Source: Corallochytrium limacisporum (lineage: Eukaryota; Opisthokonta). From it: a stretch of 64,000 nucleotides of DNA. Shown here in pieces: positions 11,701-20,939 of the stretch. The DNA is taken from NCBI GenBank assembly GCA_002811645.1, contig PDIP01000260.1:1-64000 (forward strand), written 5' to 3'. The position numbers were made by a program, and so were the translations under genes. Position 1 is the stretch's first letter, and each line of letters opens with the position of its first letter. A model generated the notes under the pieces. The model searched no databases. It was not told the origin of the DNA and saw only the letters and a program-made list of their open reading frames with translations.

Positions 11701-11964
11701 CGAGCCACACGAGTAGCATCCGCAGCCTCAACATCACTCTTCGCCGCAGCCAGTGCAGCAGCCATGGCAAATGCCGCGGACCATCAACACAATGTCACGC
11801 CGACCAAGTCTGTGGCACAACCGTCTGAATTTCACAAAGACTCACATTGGCTAGAGGACAATGGGCCGGAAACCGGCATGAGTATGGGTAACGTTTACCC
11901 AGAGCACTTTGAATATGACAATGATGAGGGCGAAGACGACGTCACTGGTCCTAAGGAATTTTAA
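8746..11964 (+). CDS. TUBGCP2: Gamma-tubulin complex component 2 (Spc97/GCP2)
   Basis: The 1072-residue protein carries the full GCP core. The GRIP1 region starts near residue 300 (EAILMSDLLYALTGVSGRWI). The hallmark GCP2 segments follow, including FLQPYAEKILCTGKYIDVI, FLFSQGDVIGHFLDMADEEL and YKLLFRQLFHCKHVERQLC. GCP2 pairs with GCP3 and gamma-tubulin in the small complex that nucleates microtubules at the centrosome, basal body or spindle pole. The open frame begins at a TTG. The first ATG (8746, context cgaccATGcc) is taken as the start because no homology lies upstream. The N-terminal 290 residues are family-variable, and a low-complexity Ala/Ser/acidic tail follows the GRIP2 domain. The gene is convergent with the USP gene, 100 bp apart. 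Confidence 0.95.
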   Translation: MPGETATAGGVQTPTSLRSKTPVASTGSKDPMVSRLMDLLSQATTTQQTHGMSAYIDLLNTTGPGGSVTGSAVKSTPAGTNMSATAARRRIAERSGNGEEFLRRHEQISKRVQTTEQQAALEGLTIVLSRCLESAPVVKMLARTVDQAGPQGLAASQYYESLRGRIDLRSPQRKAGAPPGPTVKGHQDSFTHEGVQKAAERNRSAAYSLRNSVELSERFGGPSIFKLVHQKGGSQSKENGNVQDGTPEMPKWYIEKSAIHVPDPSMYKPTGTSAAAERQLAISRNVKELSYAAQEAILMSDLLYALTGVSGRWITLSVDRSVKNRELVENYGMTFSIREPFDGALLRMAEMVLPLCANFCHVHAFMRQRMRFQDGRTLHALCNALRDIEREYLLLIAQLDSRFRSKVGLTLHHLWTEIQPSAETYATLTRLLHDVAVENLHGGKVISMVHRHVLRSPQGSKNRALMEFLFERTAAPFMETLQTWLALGRVADGSGDFMIAEDQSMTMSDFGGNFNSDYWERHFTVRHEMVPSFLQPYAEKILCTGKYIDVIQHCAARQQSSSRKVTSRDSMTHEAVAALLREGVELKLSIEEADYYRTVDHAYTRASRTLLMLLMGPQRLPDVFHSLKAYFLFSQGDVIGHFLDMADEELSKPVHDIVPNRLQSLLELALRTGSAPLPYYENVESGLVLNTLVQELSSILNVLHASHEADGEKGTGDGDELTLNDLTDTQHEEPRVSPYSLTGHEAFTLHMNVSWPKSLVVHQRALTKYKLLFRQLFHCKHVERQLCQIWLGKKAVKMLPASRTGAIGQASRMWQRMINFIKSLTHYMAYEVIDPAFHAFQQQLPQLQTVDELITAHNDFLDTCIKQCMLSNQKLMKIISKLTGICIIYCNYLKRFLSGVGVMGGPDGDFTLTQRAEIMESLQTLANDETFMRTMRRFDDNFTSQMHSLLDTLLQSSDAEADANMAALVSRLDYNNYYTATSASQRATRVASAASTSLFAAASAAAMANAADHQHNVTPTKSVAQPSEFHKDSHWLEDNGPETGMSMGNVYPEHFEYDNDEGEDDVTGPKEF

Positions 11965-12064
11965 ACGGAACCACAATACGCCACAGGCAAACATCGATAT
12001 AAAATCCCACAGAATTGTATGCAGTCGCGATCCAATTTACAAGGGCTCTATCTATCGTTTTCAT

Positions 12065-14644
12065 CTATTGAACTCTCTTGAAAGATTTGGGCACCTTTAC
12101 CGACTTGTCAACGTAGAACAGTACATAAGCTCTCGAGTCCTCCACATACCGTGGAGCTATTGGCTTGACCACACTATCGTCGAAATTGTGCCACTGTCCA
12201 GTTATGGGGTGCTTGGCCTTGGCAATGTAATGGCCCGATTCCAGGGTGCCCATATGGTAGCTCACAGCGTAGAGGTCGTAGCGACGGTTTCGTGTCGCTG
12301 GATCCTGCGCAAACTTAGATAGGGAGAGGTCGTTCATAGGGAAGCGGACATTCGTCTCAATCTTGCGTCGATAGTGACTGTCGAAGCCGAATCGCTTGAG
12401 ATGCACCAGTAGAATTGGAGGCAAGGACCAGATGGACAGATCCTTGACCGCATTCCGATGTTTCTTGCATTTAGGGCAGAACCACATGTCGTCGCCTCTC
12501 ACAATTTCCCGCGTTGTGAGCAGTTCCATGGCATCGAAGAGATGCATATCTCGTGGTGCCGACGCACCGTCCCGCCGCAGTGGGCAAGTGAGATACATGT
12601 ATGGATTGAAAGAGCGCGATCGGAAACCACATGTCTGGCAGGCCAGAACGCTCCTGTACTGTCCCTGAAACAAATTCACGATCAAGCTCTTATTGCGCTT
12701 GCGGTAGAATTCCCAGGACATGCGGGCAGCGTCGACATCGCTATACTTTTCATACTCCGGCTCTTCTTCGTACCTGCGATCATAGGTCTGGTTCATGTCC
12801 TCGTGAAGACCGTCAAGAAGGAAGCTGAGGAATTCTTGACTGTCGTGTTGTTGGTATCCGGCAAACTGTTTCGCAAAAAGACCGACCTTGTTCTTGAACG
12901 GCACTGGTGCGATAGACTTGACGTTCTGGCTCAGCCAGAGCGCTGAGACTAAATTCCCAAAGGCCTTCGCCAGCTTACCGCCCGTTCCTAACACGTTCTT
13001 CTGATTTATAAAAGCGTGATAAGTACCCGAAATGAAGAAGTCTGCGAGCAGACTAGTATGGCTCAGACACTGGACAATGGAGTTCATGTAGCACGTGTTT
13101 CCCAGGTTTTTCAATCCCACTGCGCCACGGGCTGGCGGTTGGCCCCTCACTGGTAGCATGGGTGGCATGATGCGGTCAAGGTTGACCCTCTTACGTCGTT
13201 GAAGATGCTGAGGTTTATAACCACCTCGACCGCCTTCCGAAGTTTCTTTGGTGCCTGGGGCGAACTTGATGCCACCCGAGCGGGGTTTTTCGCCTCGATC
13301 CACGACGGGTGCTTTTAGGATCCCTGTGGGCTTACCAGCGCGGTCTACAGCCGGCTGCACTGCAGCTGCACCTGCGGCCGCTGCTGCACCAGCTCCGACA
13401 CTGGCCGCCCCTCCTGCTGCTGTTTCCGATGACATAGCTTGTTCTCCCTCCCCTGCTTCCGTTGCGGACAGGGGTACCTCTTGATCTGCGACTGATAACC
13501 CCTCCAGTGATGGGTACGACACTTGCATTGCAAGAGCAGCGGCGGCAGCTTCCTTTGCCTCCTTATCACCGATGTCACCAACCATACTGGTGACCTCCTC
13601 AGTGTCGATCTCTTCTTCCTCTGCCTCCTCGTATGGGTTGATGAGATCGTCTTCATCCGCTTCTTCTTCTACTTGGGGTACCACACACAGGTCCTGGTAT
13701 CGCCGGGCAAAGGATTCCACATCCACTTCTAGAACCCTGACCGGCATGTTCTGATACAAAGTATCAAAAGCAGTCTTGACAGGACCTTCCATATTGTTCT
13801 GAAACTTATCCAGCTCTGCTTCGCTGGTACACAGGACACAGTACCGGAAGCCGGTGCGGACAGTGGCAAAGTCTGCCCCGGCGAATGCCTGTTTCCCCTC
13901 TGCATCTTGTGCCAAGTGGATCAACTGATCCGGTGTGATAGTAATGGGCACTTGCTGTTCAGGAACATTCACATTGCTCACAATCTGATTGTTGCTGGGT
14001 GTCTTCTGCTTGTCCGCAATGCGGACCACTTTGAAGTTTTCGGGATCGCGAACGTCAATGATGAGCATGTTGTCCCCTGTAAAGTAGAGTTGCGCCATGT
14101 GTCGAATGGGCATGTACTTATAGCTATCCTGTGTCTTGCGCAATTTTGTTTCACCGTAGCAGTCCGATGTACCATCCTCGGGCTCTTCTCGCTTCGTTCC
14201 TGTAGGTGACGCAGGCGAAGCTGAAGGTGGTGGCTGTGCGCTCGACATGCCACCAAGCCCTCCCCCAGATCCTCTCCGTTGTTGTGCATTGCCGTCAATG
14301 GATAGTCCGTTCTCTTTTAATTTATATGCTTGCTGTAGCATTGCTTGCAACTTTTCGACCTTCTCCAGCGCTTCAATAAAATCTTTTGTGAGCCCTGCCT
14401 TCTGATCTGCTGGTAGGCCCATCTTCTTTGCCTTGTCGAAGAGCTCGAGGGCTAGAAAGTATCGGAGGTACGCATTCTCAGCGTCACGCTGCTGAAATGA
14501 CATCTCTGCTTCTTCACATGATCGCTGGAATTTGAAGACTAGCTGTTTTGCCGATCCGCCTTTTGCAAGCTGCATCCGCAAACGTTGATCCCTGTGCTCC
14601 TTGAGGCTGTCCCAAGAAGCCAGCTTGGGACGTTGCCAAGACAT
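12065..14644 (-). CDS. USP8/Doa4-type ubiquitin carboxyl-terminal hydrolase
   Basis: The 859-residue protein has three modules in the order of USP8 and yeast Doa4/Ubp4: an N-terminal USP8-dimer-like helical region (about 1-110), a rhodanese-like segment (about 185-320, with LIIDVRDPENF) and a C-terminal USP catalytic domain (about 505-855). The catalytic residues are visible. Cys518 lies in GLKNLGNTCYMNS, His805 in ESGHYIA and the acidic residue in NFDDS. Two zinc-binding CxxC pairs lie in CQTCGF and CPKCKK. Enzymes of this group remove ubiquitin from endosomal cargo at ESCRT sites. The rhodanese segment lacks an obvious catalytic cysteine, as in USP8. The frame opens at a TTG; I use the first ATG, MSWQRPK. 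Long acidic and Ala/Gly-rich linkers separate the modules. Confidence 0.9.
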   Translation of the reverse strand: MSWQRPKLASWDSLKEHRDQRLRMQLAKGGSAKQLVFKFQRSCEEAEMSFQQRDAENAYLRYFLALELFDKAKKMGLPADQKAGLTKDFIEALEKVEKLQAMLQQAYKLKENGLSIDGNAQQRRGSGGGLGGMSSAQPPPSASPASPTGTKREEPEDGTSDCYGETKLRKTQDSYKYMPIRHMAQLYFTGDNMLIIDVRDPENFKVVRIADKQKTPSNNQIVSNVNVPEQQVPITITPDQLIHLAQDAEGKQAFAGADFATVRTGFRYCVLCTSEAELDKFQNNMEGPVKTAFDTLYQNMPVRVLEVDVESFARRYQDLCVVPQVEEEADEDDLINPYEEAEEEEIDTEEVTSMVGDIGDKEAKEAAAAALAMQVSYPSLEGLSVADQEVPLSATEAGEGEQAMSSETAAGGAASVGAGAAAAAGAAAVQPAVDRAGKPTGILKAPVVDRGEKPRSGGIKFAPGTKETSEGGRGGYKPQHLQRRKRVNLDRIMPPMLPVRGQPPARGAVGLKNLGNTCYMNSIVQCLSHTSLLADFFISGTYHAFINQKNVLGTGGKLAKAFGNLVSALWLSQNVKSIAPVPFKNKVGLFAKQFAGYQQHDSQEFLSFLLDGLHEDMNQTYDRRYEEEPEYEKYSDVDAARMSWEFYRKRNKSLIVNLFQGQYRSVLACQTCGFRSRSFNPYMYLTCPLRRDGASAPRDMHLFDAMELLTTREIVRGDDMWFCPKCKKHRNAVKDLSIWSLPPILLVHLKRFGFDSHYRRKIETNVRFPMNDLSLSKFAQDPATRNRRYDLYAVSYHMGTLESGHYIAKAKHPITGQWHNFDDSVVKPIAPRYVEDSRAYVLFYVDKSVKVPKSFKRVQ

Positions 14645-15499
14645 GGCTCGGCTTTCCTTCAACTGCCTGCCTTACACAAGTTATTTTCCTCACGACTCCA
14701 TGGTCTCTTTGCGACACAAGGTCGTAGACCAGCAAATTCTACATCAAGGGCGAGTTCACTTATCTAGATGTTCATAAGGCTATCATACCATACAACCAGC
14801 AGAATTTACTCCCTATATACCTTATTCAGTGGTAATAAAGTCAACAAAGAACTACAGACTTCGACGATCCTGCGCTGATGATGATAACGACACCTCAAAT
14901 GCACAAGTCCCCGTGAGCCAGTTGCGTGGAGAGCCAAGTGAAGGACCGCACACCCGGCCAGCCCCCGTCTTGCAGCGAGTCCAAACACAGTGGCACCCCA
15001 GGGTCCCTTCCCGCTAGGCGAGGTGGGACGTTTACTCAGCTGAGTCAGGTCAACACTCCCAGCATAAGAGCTGAGCGGGTCAGCGAACGACGTTCCTTAG
15101 CCGATTCATATGATTTCACATCAAATCCAAATACTATACATACTTATTGAGAATTTTTCGGGGTTTGATTTCGTTTCCTTTTTTATGCCTATAATACGTC
15201 ATCAAAAAACCTCAATCAATAAATGCAATCAAAAGCTGCAAACACAAACCCTTATCGTTGGGGATTTTGGGAACCCGTGGTGGACGTTGCCTGCGATGAC
15301 AGCGGCCCCATGTGATGTGACTTGGCTCAAGTGCCTGAAATGAAGGCGCCGGGTTCGGACATCGTGCTGTCATTTTCGTATTATTTCTTTTCGTTGCTCT
15401 TCAATACCTTGTGGTATGTAAGAACATAGGTGCCATAAGCACGTGGAATTCTATCTTGAACCAAATGAAGAAACTATCAGCACAAACAACCTCACAAAC
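14645..15499. promoter_or_regulatory. Divergent intergenic region between USP and J-protein genes
   Basis: This is 0.86 kb between divergent genes and should contain both promoters. It is more AT-rich than most spacers here, especially at 15110-15240. A TATA-like ttttatgcctataat lies around 15180. I see no coding signal or hairpin element. Confidence 0.35.
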
Positions 15500-16573
15500 A
15501 TGGCGGAGGTAGACCTAGCCAAATTGGCGGACAAGAAGAATCTTTACGACATCCTTGGAGTGGATCGCCATGCCACGGAACATGAGATCAAGAAAGCCTA
15601 CCGTAAGCTGGCTCTGAAGTATCACCCTGACAAACAACCCAGTGAGGAGGATGCGGAGAAGTTCAAAGAGATCTCCGTTGCCTACGCGGTTCTCAGTGAC
15701 CCCAACAAACGTCAGCGGTATGATCGGGACGGTACCCTGGGTGAGCTTCAGGGCAGCATGGAGGCAGAATCACTAGATGTTGAGAACATGGGCTTCGGCA
15801 ACCGCCTGCTGGCCAGTATGTTATCGAAGTTCGTGCCACTGCCAACCAAGGTCAGCCAGAGTGTAATCAGTGATGCCAAGATGAACATTAAGAAGAAGGC
15901 TGTCGAATATAGAATCGATTCGATGCCTCGTGATCTGCAGGTTCCTAAGAACTCAGCCATGTACTTCCTTGTCAAGGTCAACGAAATTGTGGCACGGGAC
16001 GGCTTCGCGGTCAATGTCTTTTCGCAGAACGGCAGCAGATTCAAACTGATCTATTTCGGACCTGACGGCGACATCCGCAGCCAGGAAGAATCCGGTAAAA
16101 CTCACGGAAAGAAAGGTCTGCAGGCCACCATGGTGTTTGCACCATTTGAGAACAAAGACTTTGATCAGAGCCCATTCGCCGAAGCTCTCAAGAAACTCGA
16201 ATCTGAAAAGAACGAAATGCCCTACATTTTTGCGGAACTTGACTCCCTGCTGCCGAGCCGGTACCACCGCTTCTTAGAGCCCGGGAGCCATTACTTTGGA
16301 ATCTACGGGGACAATTTCTTCCAGGCATCAAAGGTTCAGGTCACGGTCCGGGCACTTAAGCCTTCTGTTGTCGATCGTATCCAGGGACTTGAGAATGAGC
16401 TCATAGATCGTCAGGGAGAGCTTCGCATGCTCGAGAATGAATTCATTGAAGCCAAGCGTCGGTTGGAAGCAGCTGTGGAGAAGGTCATCAACCAGACCAA
16501 GGAAGTGGATGAAATGCTAGAAAACCGCAGAAAACTTTACAACGAATATGCTAGTGCGGATATCTTTAGGTAG
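15500..16573 (+). CDS. ARG1-type J-domain protein with C-terminal coiled coil
   Basis: The 357-residue protein begins with a J domain (about 13-80) that keeps the HPD tripeptide at 42-44 (KYHPDK), needed to stimulate Hsp70 ATPase. The central region matches the plant ARG1/DnaJ-15 family: [26 protein letters not shown] and [12 protein letters not shown] correspond to ARG1 segments in the same order. A predicted coiled coil spans about 295-350 (heptads in [20 protein letters not shown]). ARG1 proteins act as peripheral-membrane Hsp70 cochaperones, in plants linked to gravity signalling and auxin-carrier traffic. The frame opens upstream at a GTG; I choose the ATG in acaaacATGgcgg because homology begins just after it. 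It is convergent with the MRPL47 gene. Confidence 0.85.
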   Translation: MAEVDLAKLADKKNLYDILGVDRHATEHEIKKAYRKLALKYHPDKQPSEEDAEKFKEISVAYAVLSDPNKRQRYDRDGTLGELQGSMEAESLDVENMGFGNRLLASMLSKFVPLPTKVSQSVISDAKMNIKKKAVEYRIDSMPRDLQVPKNSAMYFLVKVNEIVARDGFAVNVFSQNGSRFKLIYFGPDGDIRSQEESGKTHGKKGLQATMVFAPFENKDFDQSPFAEALKKLESEKNEMPYIFAELDSLLPSRYHRFLEPGSHYFGIYGDNFFQASKVQVTVRALKPSVVDRIQGLENELIDRQGELRMLENEFIEAKRRLEAAVEKVINQTKEVDEMLENRRKLYNEYASADIFR

Positions 16574-16706
16574 ACGTATCATCTTAGAGCGTATGGAAGA
16601 ATGTATTCAATCAACTTTCTTGTGAAATAGAATCCTCATCATGCCATGTGTATTAAAAAAATGGAATACAGTCATGCAACTTGTCTATCTTGGACATCAA
16701 ATGCCT

Positions 16707-17651
16707 TTACTTAGTTGGTGGCCGCAATCCAATGCTGTCCATAGACTTAGAGGCCTCCTCAAAACCTGTGCCAGACCTGAACCCACGTTTCTTCTCTGCA
16801 GGCTTAGGCACCTCGATGGGGCCATTGTCAAGGTACTCTTCGACCGCCTCGGCCATGTCCACGATAGAGTCCTTGCCAGAGGGAGGCAAAGATTCAGGGC
16901 TTAGACCAAAGTTCAGGCCCGCGCCATTGGTCTCGATCACCTCTCGGATCTGGTCATCGTCCATTAGTTCGACAGCACGGCGCATCCACTCGCGTTCACC
17001 GAGAACGTACTTAATATTGCTTAGCGTCCGATTCACCTCGGGTAGACGCGATTGTCCAGCCCACCGGTTCTGCGCACGGTCTTCACCACCCGTGTTTGAG
17101 TAGTCAACACCGAGAGACATAGTCATGTGACGATTTCGCTCTTTCAGACACTCCCACCACAGACAGTGAAGCTCTTGGTATGTCTTATTGCGCAGCTCAG
17201 GAACGGTCCATGCACGACCGTGCTGCCCTGCCTTCTCGGACTTGAAAAAAAAGAATTGCGCGAGACCATCATGCTGTCCAGCCGCTGCGCTCATGTCGAT
17301 CTTATCCCTTCCGCTGCTCTTGCGCACCCGACCGCGGGTTTCGTCTTTGAGAATGTTCAAGGCGGACTGGACCTCATGAGGAGCATCCTTGTTCATGGGC
17401 TTCGGGGGTCCGCGGCGGAAGTTTGGATTATTCGGATTTATCCGCAAATTCTTCGATTTGCGCCTGCCTACACTCCTGCCATTTGTAGTTGATCCTTCAT
17501 TTGCCGTTCCATCTGCTGTTAATGTTGGTGGTACTTGTGTAGTTGTGGGTCCCTCAGTGGCGTAGGCTGCGAAGGGCCGATACAGGAGTCCACTGCGGAC
17601 GCGCGGTGTCATGCTACTCCGCACCTGCAGGAGTGAGCGAAACAACGACAT
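16707..17651 (-). CDS. MRPL47: Mitochondrial ribosomal protein uL29m (MRPL47)
   Basis: The 314-residue protein has a basic N-terminal mitochondrial targeting region (MSLFRSLLQVRSSMTPRVRS) and a central L47/L29 domain at about 125-215. The key stretch, GLAQFFFF then GRAWTVPELRNKTYQELHCL and WWECLKERNRHMTM, matches the MRPL47 pattern of GLEEFF, AWTCQQLRNK, LHKLWYVLLKERN. It is a component of the large mitoribosomal subunit near the exit tunnel. The C-terminal extension is low-complexity and lysine-rich. A tetranucleotide microsatellite lies within 15-50 bp upstream of the ATG. Confidence 0.88.
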   Translation of the reverse strand: MSLFRSLLQVRSSMTPRVRSGLLYRPFAAYATEGPTTTQVPPTLTADGTANEGSTTNGRSVGRRKSKNLRINPNNPNFRRGPPKPMNKDAPHEVQSALNILKDETRGRVRKSSGRDKIDMSAAAGQHDGLAQFFFFKSEKAGQHGRAWTVPELRNKTYQELHCLWWECLKERNRHMTMSLGVDYSNTGGEDRAQNRWAGQSRLPEVNRTLSNIKYVLGEREWMRRAVELMDDDQIREVIETNGAGLNFGLSPESLPPSGKDSIVDMAEAVEEYLDNGPIEVPKPAEKKRGFRSGTGFEEASKSMDSIGLRPPTK

Positions 17652-17665
17652 GGTTCTACACTATG

Positions 17666-17702
17666 TCTATCTATCTATCTATCTATCTCTCTATCTATCT
17701 CT
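17666..17702. repeat. (CTAT)n microsatellite
   Basis: About nine near-perfect CTAT units (GATA on the minus strand) with one CTCT variant lie directly upstream of the MRPL47 start codon, inside its probable 5' leader. Confidence 0.9.
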
Positions 17703-18104
17703 TGATCGACTAATCTCCCGAAAGATTTTAGTAACCCAGTTCTTTATCACATTAGTGTGGTTCTACGAGACACGTCCTCAACCGGGCTAGTTTCATTCCA
17801 TTGTACACTAGACACTTGCATACTACAAAACAGGAAACGATGTATCTCTACTTGTCACTGAAAATACCCAAACACACTATCAATGTGTACTTGAATCTTA
17901 AAATCCAAAACTTCGAGCACAAAAAGCCACCACAAGGATTTCTAGTGGATCTCATTGCTGTCGGAGGCCAGTCACCTCTGTGCTGCTAGGGTTCTCCAAG
18001 ACCACTGCGGAGGGGGAGGGGGAGGGGGAGGGGCAGCTTAGGCCACGAGGGCAGGTAGGTGGGACGGACAGGGCCGGTGGCCAGGCACAGGAGAGCCAGG
18101 GCCA

Positions 18105-18201
18105 CCCGCCCCCCCCCCCCGGGGGGGGGGCGCGTTACTGTCCGTGGCGCGGGCCCCCCCCCCCCCCCCCCCCGGGGGGGGGGCGCGTTACTGTCCGTGG
18201 C
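18105..18201. repeat. Two tandem copies of a C(n)G(10) palindrome unit
   Basis: The first copy has 12 C then 10 G (18109-18130), followed by cgcgttactgtccgtgg. The second has about 20 C then 10 G (18154-18183), followed by the same 17-base sequence. The shared flank starts at 18131 and 18184, giving a 53-bp period. This is a local duplication of a GC hairpin with its right flank. Confidence 0.9.
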
Positions 18202-18287
18202 AATGGAATCTATCCATGGATGGCGTGTGCCGCCATTACTATTGATAACTTATCCACTGCACTATCCGCAGTTCTCTCGGGACCATT

Positions 18288-20939
18288 TCAGCCTTCCGCC
18301 AGCAGTGCATTTAATTGACGCTGGACTTCGTTGAAGTCGCGTACAGCCTTCAGTGTGCGCATGATCCGCTTCTTAACCCGCTTCAGGTCGTGTTGGAAGA
18401 AGTGAAGGCCAGCGGTTCCAAGAATAACTAGTTCCTTGACGCCGTCGCCACTCATGTCGATGTACGCTGTGGCCATGACGGGATCATTGAATTTCCGGAG
18501 CCAGATGATGCCGACTGTGAGGTCATCAGCGTAGCGTTTGCGGCCCGGCGACGGCATGCCTGTGATGCTAGATTCGTCCATAATCTTATAGATGAGAACA
18601 TGTTTGCCGAAAGTGCTTATGATGATCTCGTTCTCGCCGTCCCAATCAACATCTGCGATCTCTATATGTACTACAGAATCGTAGCTTTCCGACTTGGGCA
18701 GAATGTAGCCTCGACTGAGGCCGAAATTGCCGCAGTCCGGAAACAGGACACATAGACCCACAGCACACCCGACGGCAAGGTGCAGATCCTGAGGAATATT
18801 CCGCTCAGATTCATTGTCTTCGTGGTCAGCGCCCTCACGAGCACCGCCCTTGTGCACAGATAACCATTTGCCTTTCGGAGACAGTGTTTCTGATGATCCA
18901 TCGCTGTTGCCAGTGCGATTGGTGTAGCCGTAAAAGAGTTTCAATGATGTGATGGCCGCATCGAGCTTTATGTGTTGATGCTCATAGTTGGCTGGGGCAG
19001 CAGCAACAGCGTCCTCCTCTGCAGCGGGTACCGCTGCATTCTGCCCACTTCGATTCTTGTTACGATTCTTCTTTTTCCGCTTGGAGCGGCTCTTTCTCGT
19101 CATACCTGGTGTGCCAGACGGAGATGCCAGTAGCGAAGATGGGTGGGACGGGTTCCGAGATGTTGGTTCCTTCATAGTCCGGAACACGTGCACCGCTCCG
19201 TCTTGGCATCCCACTGCAGTGAGGCGAATATTTTGGGCCTGCATGACGTCAATGTACGTGATCGGACTGCGTACTTCTGCCAGCTCTGGCAACACCAGTG
19301 TTGGCTTGACAGGAGTGAAATAGGAATTGCGTCGCTTGCTCTTTCGCAACAGCTTGACCTCCCCATCCGCCGAGGCTACAAACAGGTAGGTTTCTCCGCT
19401 TCCAACGATGTGAATGTGGTTGATGTGCAAAGGGCTCGACTCACCAAGTGGGATGCATTGGCAGTCTGCCGTTATGTCGTCCAGGGATGTGCGGTGGAAG
19501 GGACTTGAAAGCTTGGCACCGTAGATGTTGACATAGTTGACCACTCCACCCACTTTAACCTGCTGTGCTTGCTTGCGCCAGGCAATAACAAGGATCAGAC
19601 TCAAATCTGACTCCCGGAATCCATCAACCAAAAGAATCTCGGCATCAGCAGGAATGTATGCAAATGGAGTGTCTCGTGCCTTCCACAGGCCATTACGGCG
19701 ATTTCCGCTGAGGTACATTTTGCCACTTGAAGCTCCAGTGAAGATCAAGTTGTTAGTCGGATCGAGGCCTTCCACCTTCACCAGACCATTACGTGCAGGT
19801 AAGGAATTGAATTGAATGAAATGGGCTTCATGGAGTGCAACCTCATCATCGTCATCGAAGTCCGACGCACCTGCGTCCAATTCATCCTCAGTGTCCGCAT
19901 TGCGCAGCAGCCGCGGCCTTGTCTGATTACCAGGGATCTGCACCTGTCGCTGTTGGCGTTTTGGCTTGTTGGTCACGCTCCATCTAGCTCTCACCAACCG
20001 AGCTGGCGGTGTGGCATACGGCATGTACTGTCCAATAGAGTCCATGGGCAGGTCTGTCAGTCCAGACAGCTGAACGGACGATCGATTGCTGGATCTACCA
20101 CTACCACCGTCTTGTTTCTGTACACTCGTGCCAGAGGATACAGGAGTCATGTCAATCATTTCAGTCAGCGATTTCTTCTCAATCGTCGGCTTTTGCCATC
20201 CTCTGCTATTCATTTTTAGTAGATTGTGCTGCGAGCCGCTGTTGGACCACACCCCTGACAACTTCCCATCGGAATTTGCATCCGATCTATCCGATCCACC
20301 TGGTCTGTCTTTGGCTGGTGTAGCACCATCTGTTCCCAAAATGGTAGTCTCCTCTACGGCCACTACCGGCACTTCCGTCGATGAATCCGATGTACGCAAT
20401 GGTTTGCTGTCGATTACCAGCCCGGGATCCAAAGGCCCTCCGTTCTGAGTTGCGGTCACTATGGCCGTACCGTACTTGCCCAGAAATGTCTGGAGAGTCA
20501 TAATCTCTGGAGGAGGATGAAGAATGTCTGCGTATCCTAGCGCCTGACCCGCGTGGGCGCTAATATTCACACTTAGATCGGTGTGCAAGATACCGCTTGC
20601 TGTAGCAACCGTGGCTGGAGATCCCGAGTTGCGCGGGCTCTGGCTTCCGCTGCGAACAGGAGTGCCCGAAGAGCCGGTGTGAACCTGCTCTGACAACCCG
20701 GGCTGGTGACGAGAATTCCTGCGGCGTGGTGGTAGTTTCAGTGGCGCCGGTTTATTCCGCTCCTGCGGCCGAACCGTAGATGTCGTCGCATCGCTAGGGA
20801 GGATAGTATTTGTTTGGGTGCTTTCCAAATCTGTTGATCGAGTACTTGCATAGCTGGGTTCATTTCCCAACTCCTTCTTCCCTTCCTTTTTGTCACGTTT
20901 AAAGGTACCAAAGGTGGACCGACCAAGGCGAATATTCAT
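18288..20939 (-). CDS. KPTN: Kaptin-like protein (KICSTOR subunit) with long N-terminal extension
   Basis: The 883-residue protein matches human kaptin over its C-terminal 500 residues. Aligned landmarks are FAYIPADAEILLVDGF (human FNYIPVDAEIVSIDTF), LTAVGCQDGAVHVF (LSALGCQSGYVRV), IADVDWDGENEIIISTFGKHVLIY ([22 protein letters not shown]) and YIDMSGDGVKELVILGTAGLHFFQHDL near the end. Kaptin forms the KICSTOR complex with ITFG2, SZT2 and KICS2, which recruits GATOR1 to lysosomes and restrains mTORC1 in nutrient starvation. The DxDxDGxxE segments are FG-GAP-like. The first 370 residues are Ser/Thr/Pro-rich, probably disordered, and have no counterpart in the 436-residue human protein. A second insert (about 600-660) is basic, with RKSRSKRKKKNRNK. 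The start ATG is the first in frame. Confidence 0.85.
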   Translation of the reverse strand: MNIRLGRSTFGTFKRDKKEGKKELGNEPSYASTRSTDLESTQTNTILPSDATTSTVRPQERNKPAPLKLPPRRRNSRHQPGLSEQVHTGSSGTPVRSGSQSPRNSGSPATVATASGILHTDLSVNISAHAGQALGYADILHPPPEIMTLQTFLGKYGTAIVTATQNGGPLDPGLVIDSKPLRTSDSSTEVPVVAVEETTILGTDGATPAKDRPGGSDRSDANSDGKLSGVWSNSGSQHNLLKMNSRGWQKPTIEKKSLTEMIDMTPVSSGTSVQKQDGGSGRSSNRSSVQLSGLTDLPMDSIGQYMPYATPPARLVRARWSVTNKPKRQQRQVQIPGNQTRPRLLRNADTEDELDAGASDFDDDDEVALHEAHFIQFNSLPARNGLVKVEGLDPTNNLIFTGASSGKMYLSGNRRNGLWKARDTPFAYIPADAEILLVDGFRESDLSLILVIAWRKQAQQVKVGGVVNYVNIYGAKLSSPFHRTSLDDITADCQCIPLGESSPLHINHIHIVGSGETYLFVASADGEVKLLRKSKRRNSYFTPVKPTLVLPELAEVRSPITYIDVMQAQNIRLTAVGCQDGAVHVFRTMKEPTSRNPSHPSSLLASPSGTPGMTRKSRSKRKKKNRNKNRSGQNAAVPAAEEDAVAAAPANYEHQHIKLDAAITSLKLFYGYTNRTGNSDGSSETLSPKGKWLSVHKGGAREGADHEDNESERNIPQDLHLAVGCAVGLCVLFPDCGNFGLSRGYILPKSESYDSVVHIEIADVDWDGENEIIISTFGKHVLIYKIMDESSITGMPSPGRKRYADDLTVGIIWLRKFNDPVMATAYIDMSGDGVKELVILGTAGLHFFQHDLKRVKKRIMRTLKAVRDFNEVQRQLNALLAEG

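Larger units (their letters stand above)
17652..18287. other. Intergenic region upstream of MRPL47, with duplicated C/G hairpins
   Basis: It lies between MRPL47 and kaptin, both minus. It contains the CTAT microsatellite, a (GGGGGA)-type purine tract near 18008-18033 and the duplicated C/G palindromes listed separately. No coding region is convincing. Confidence 0.4.
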
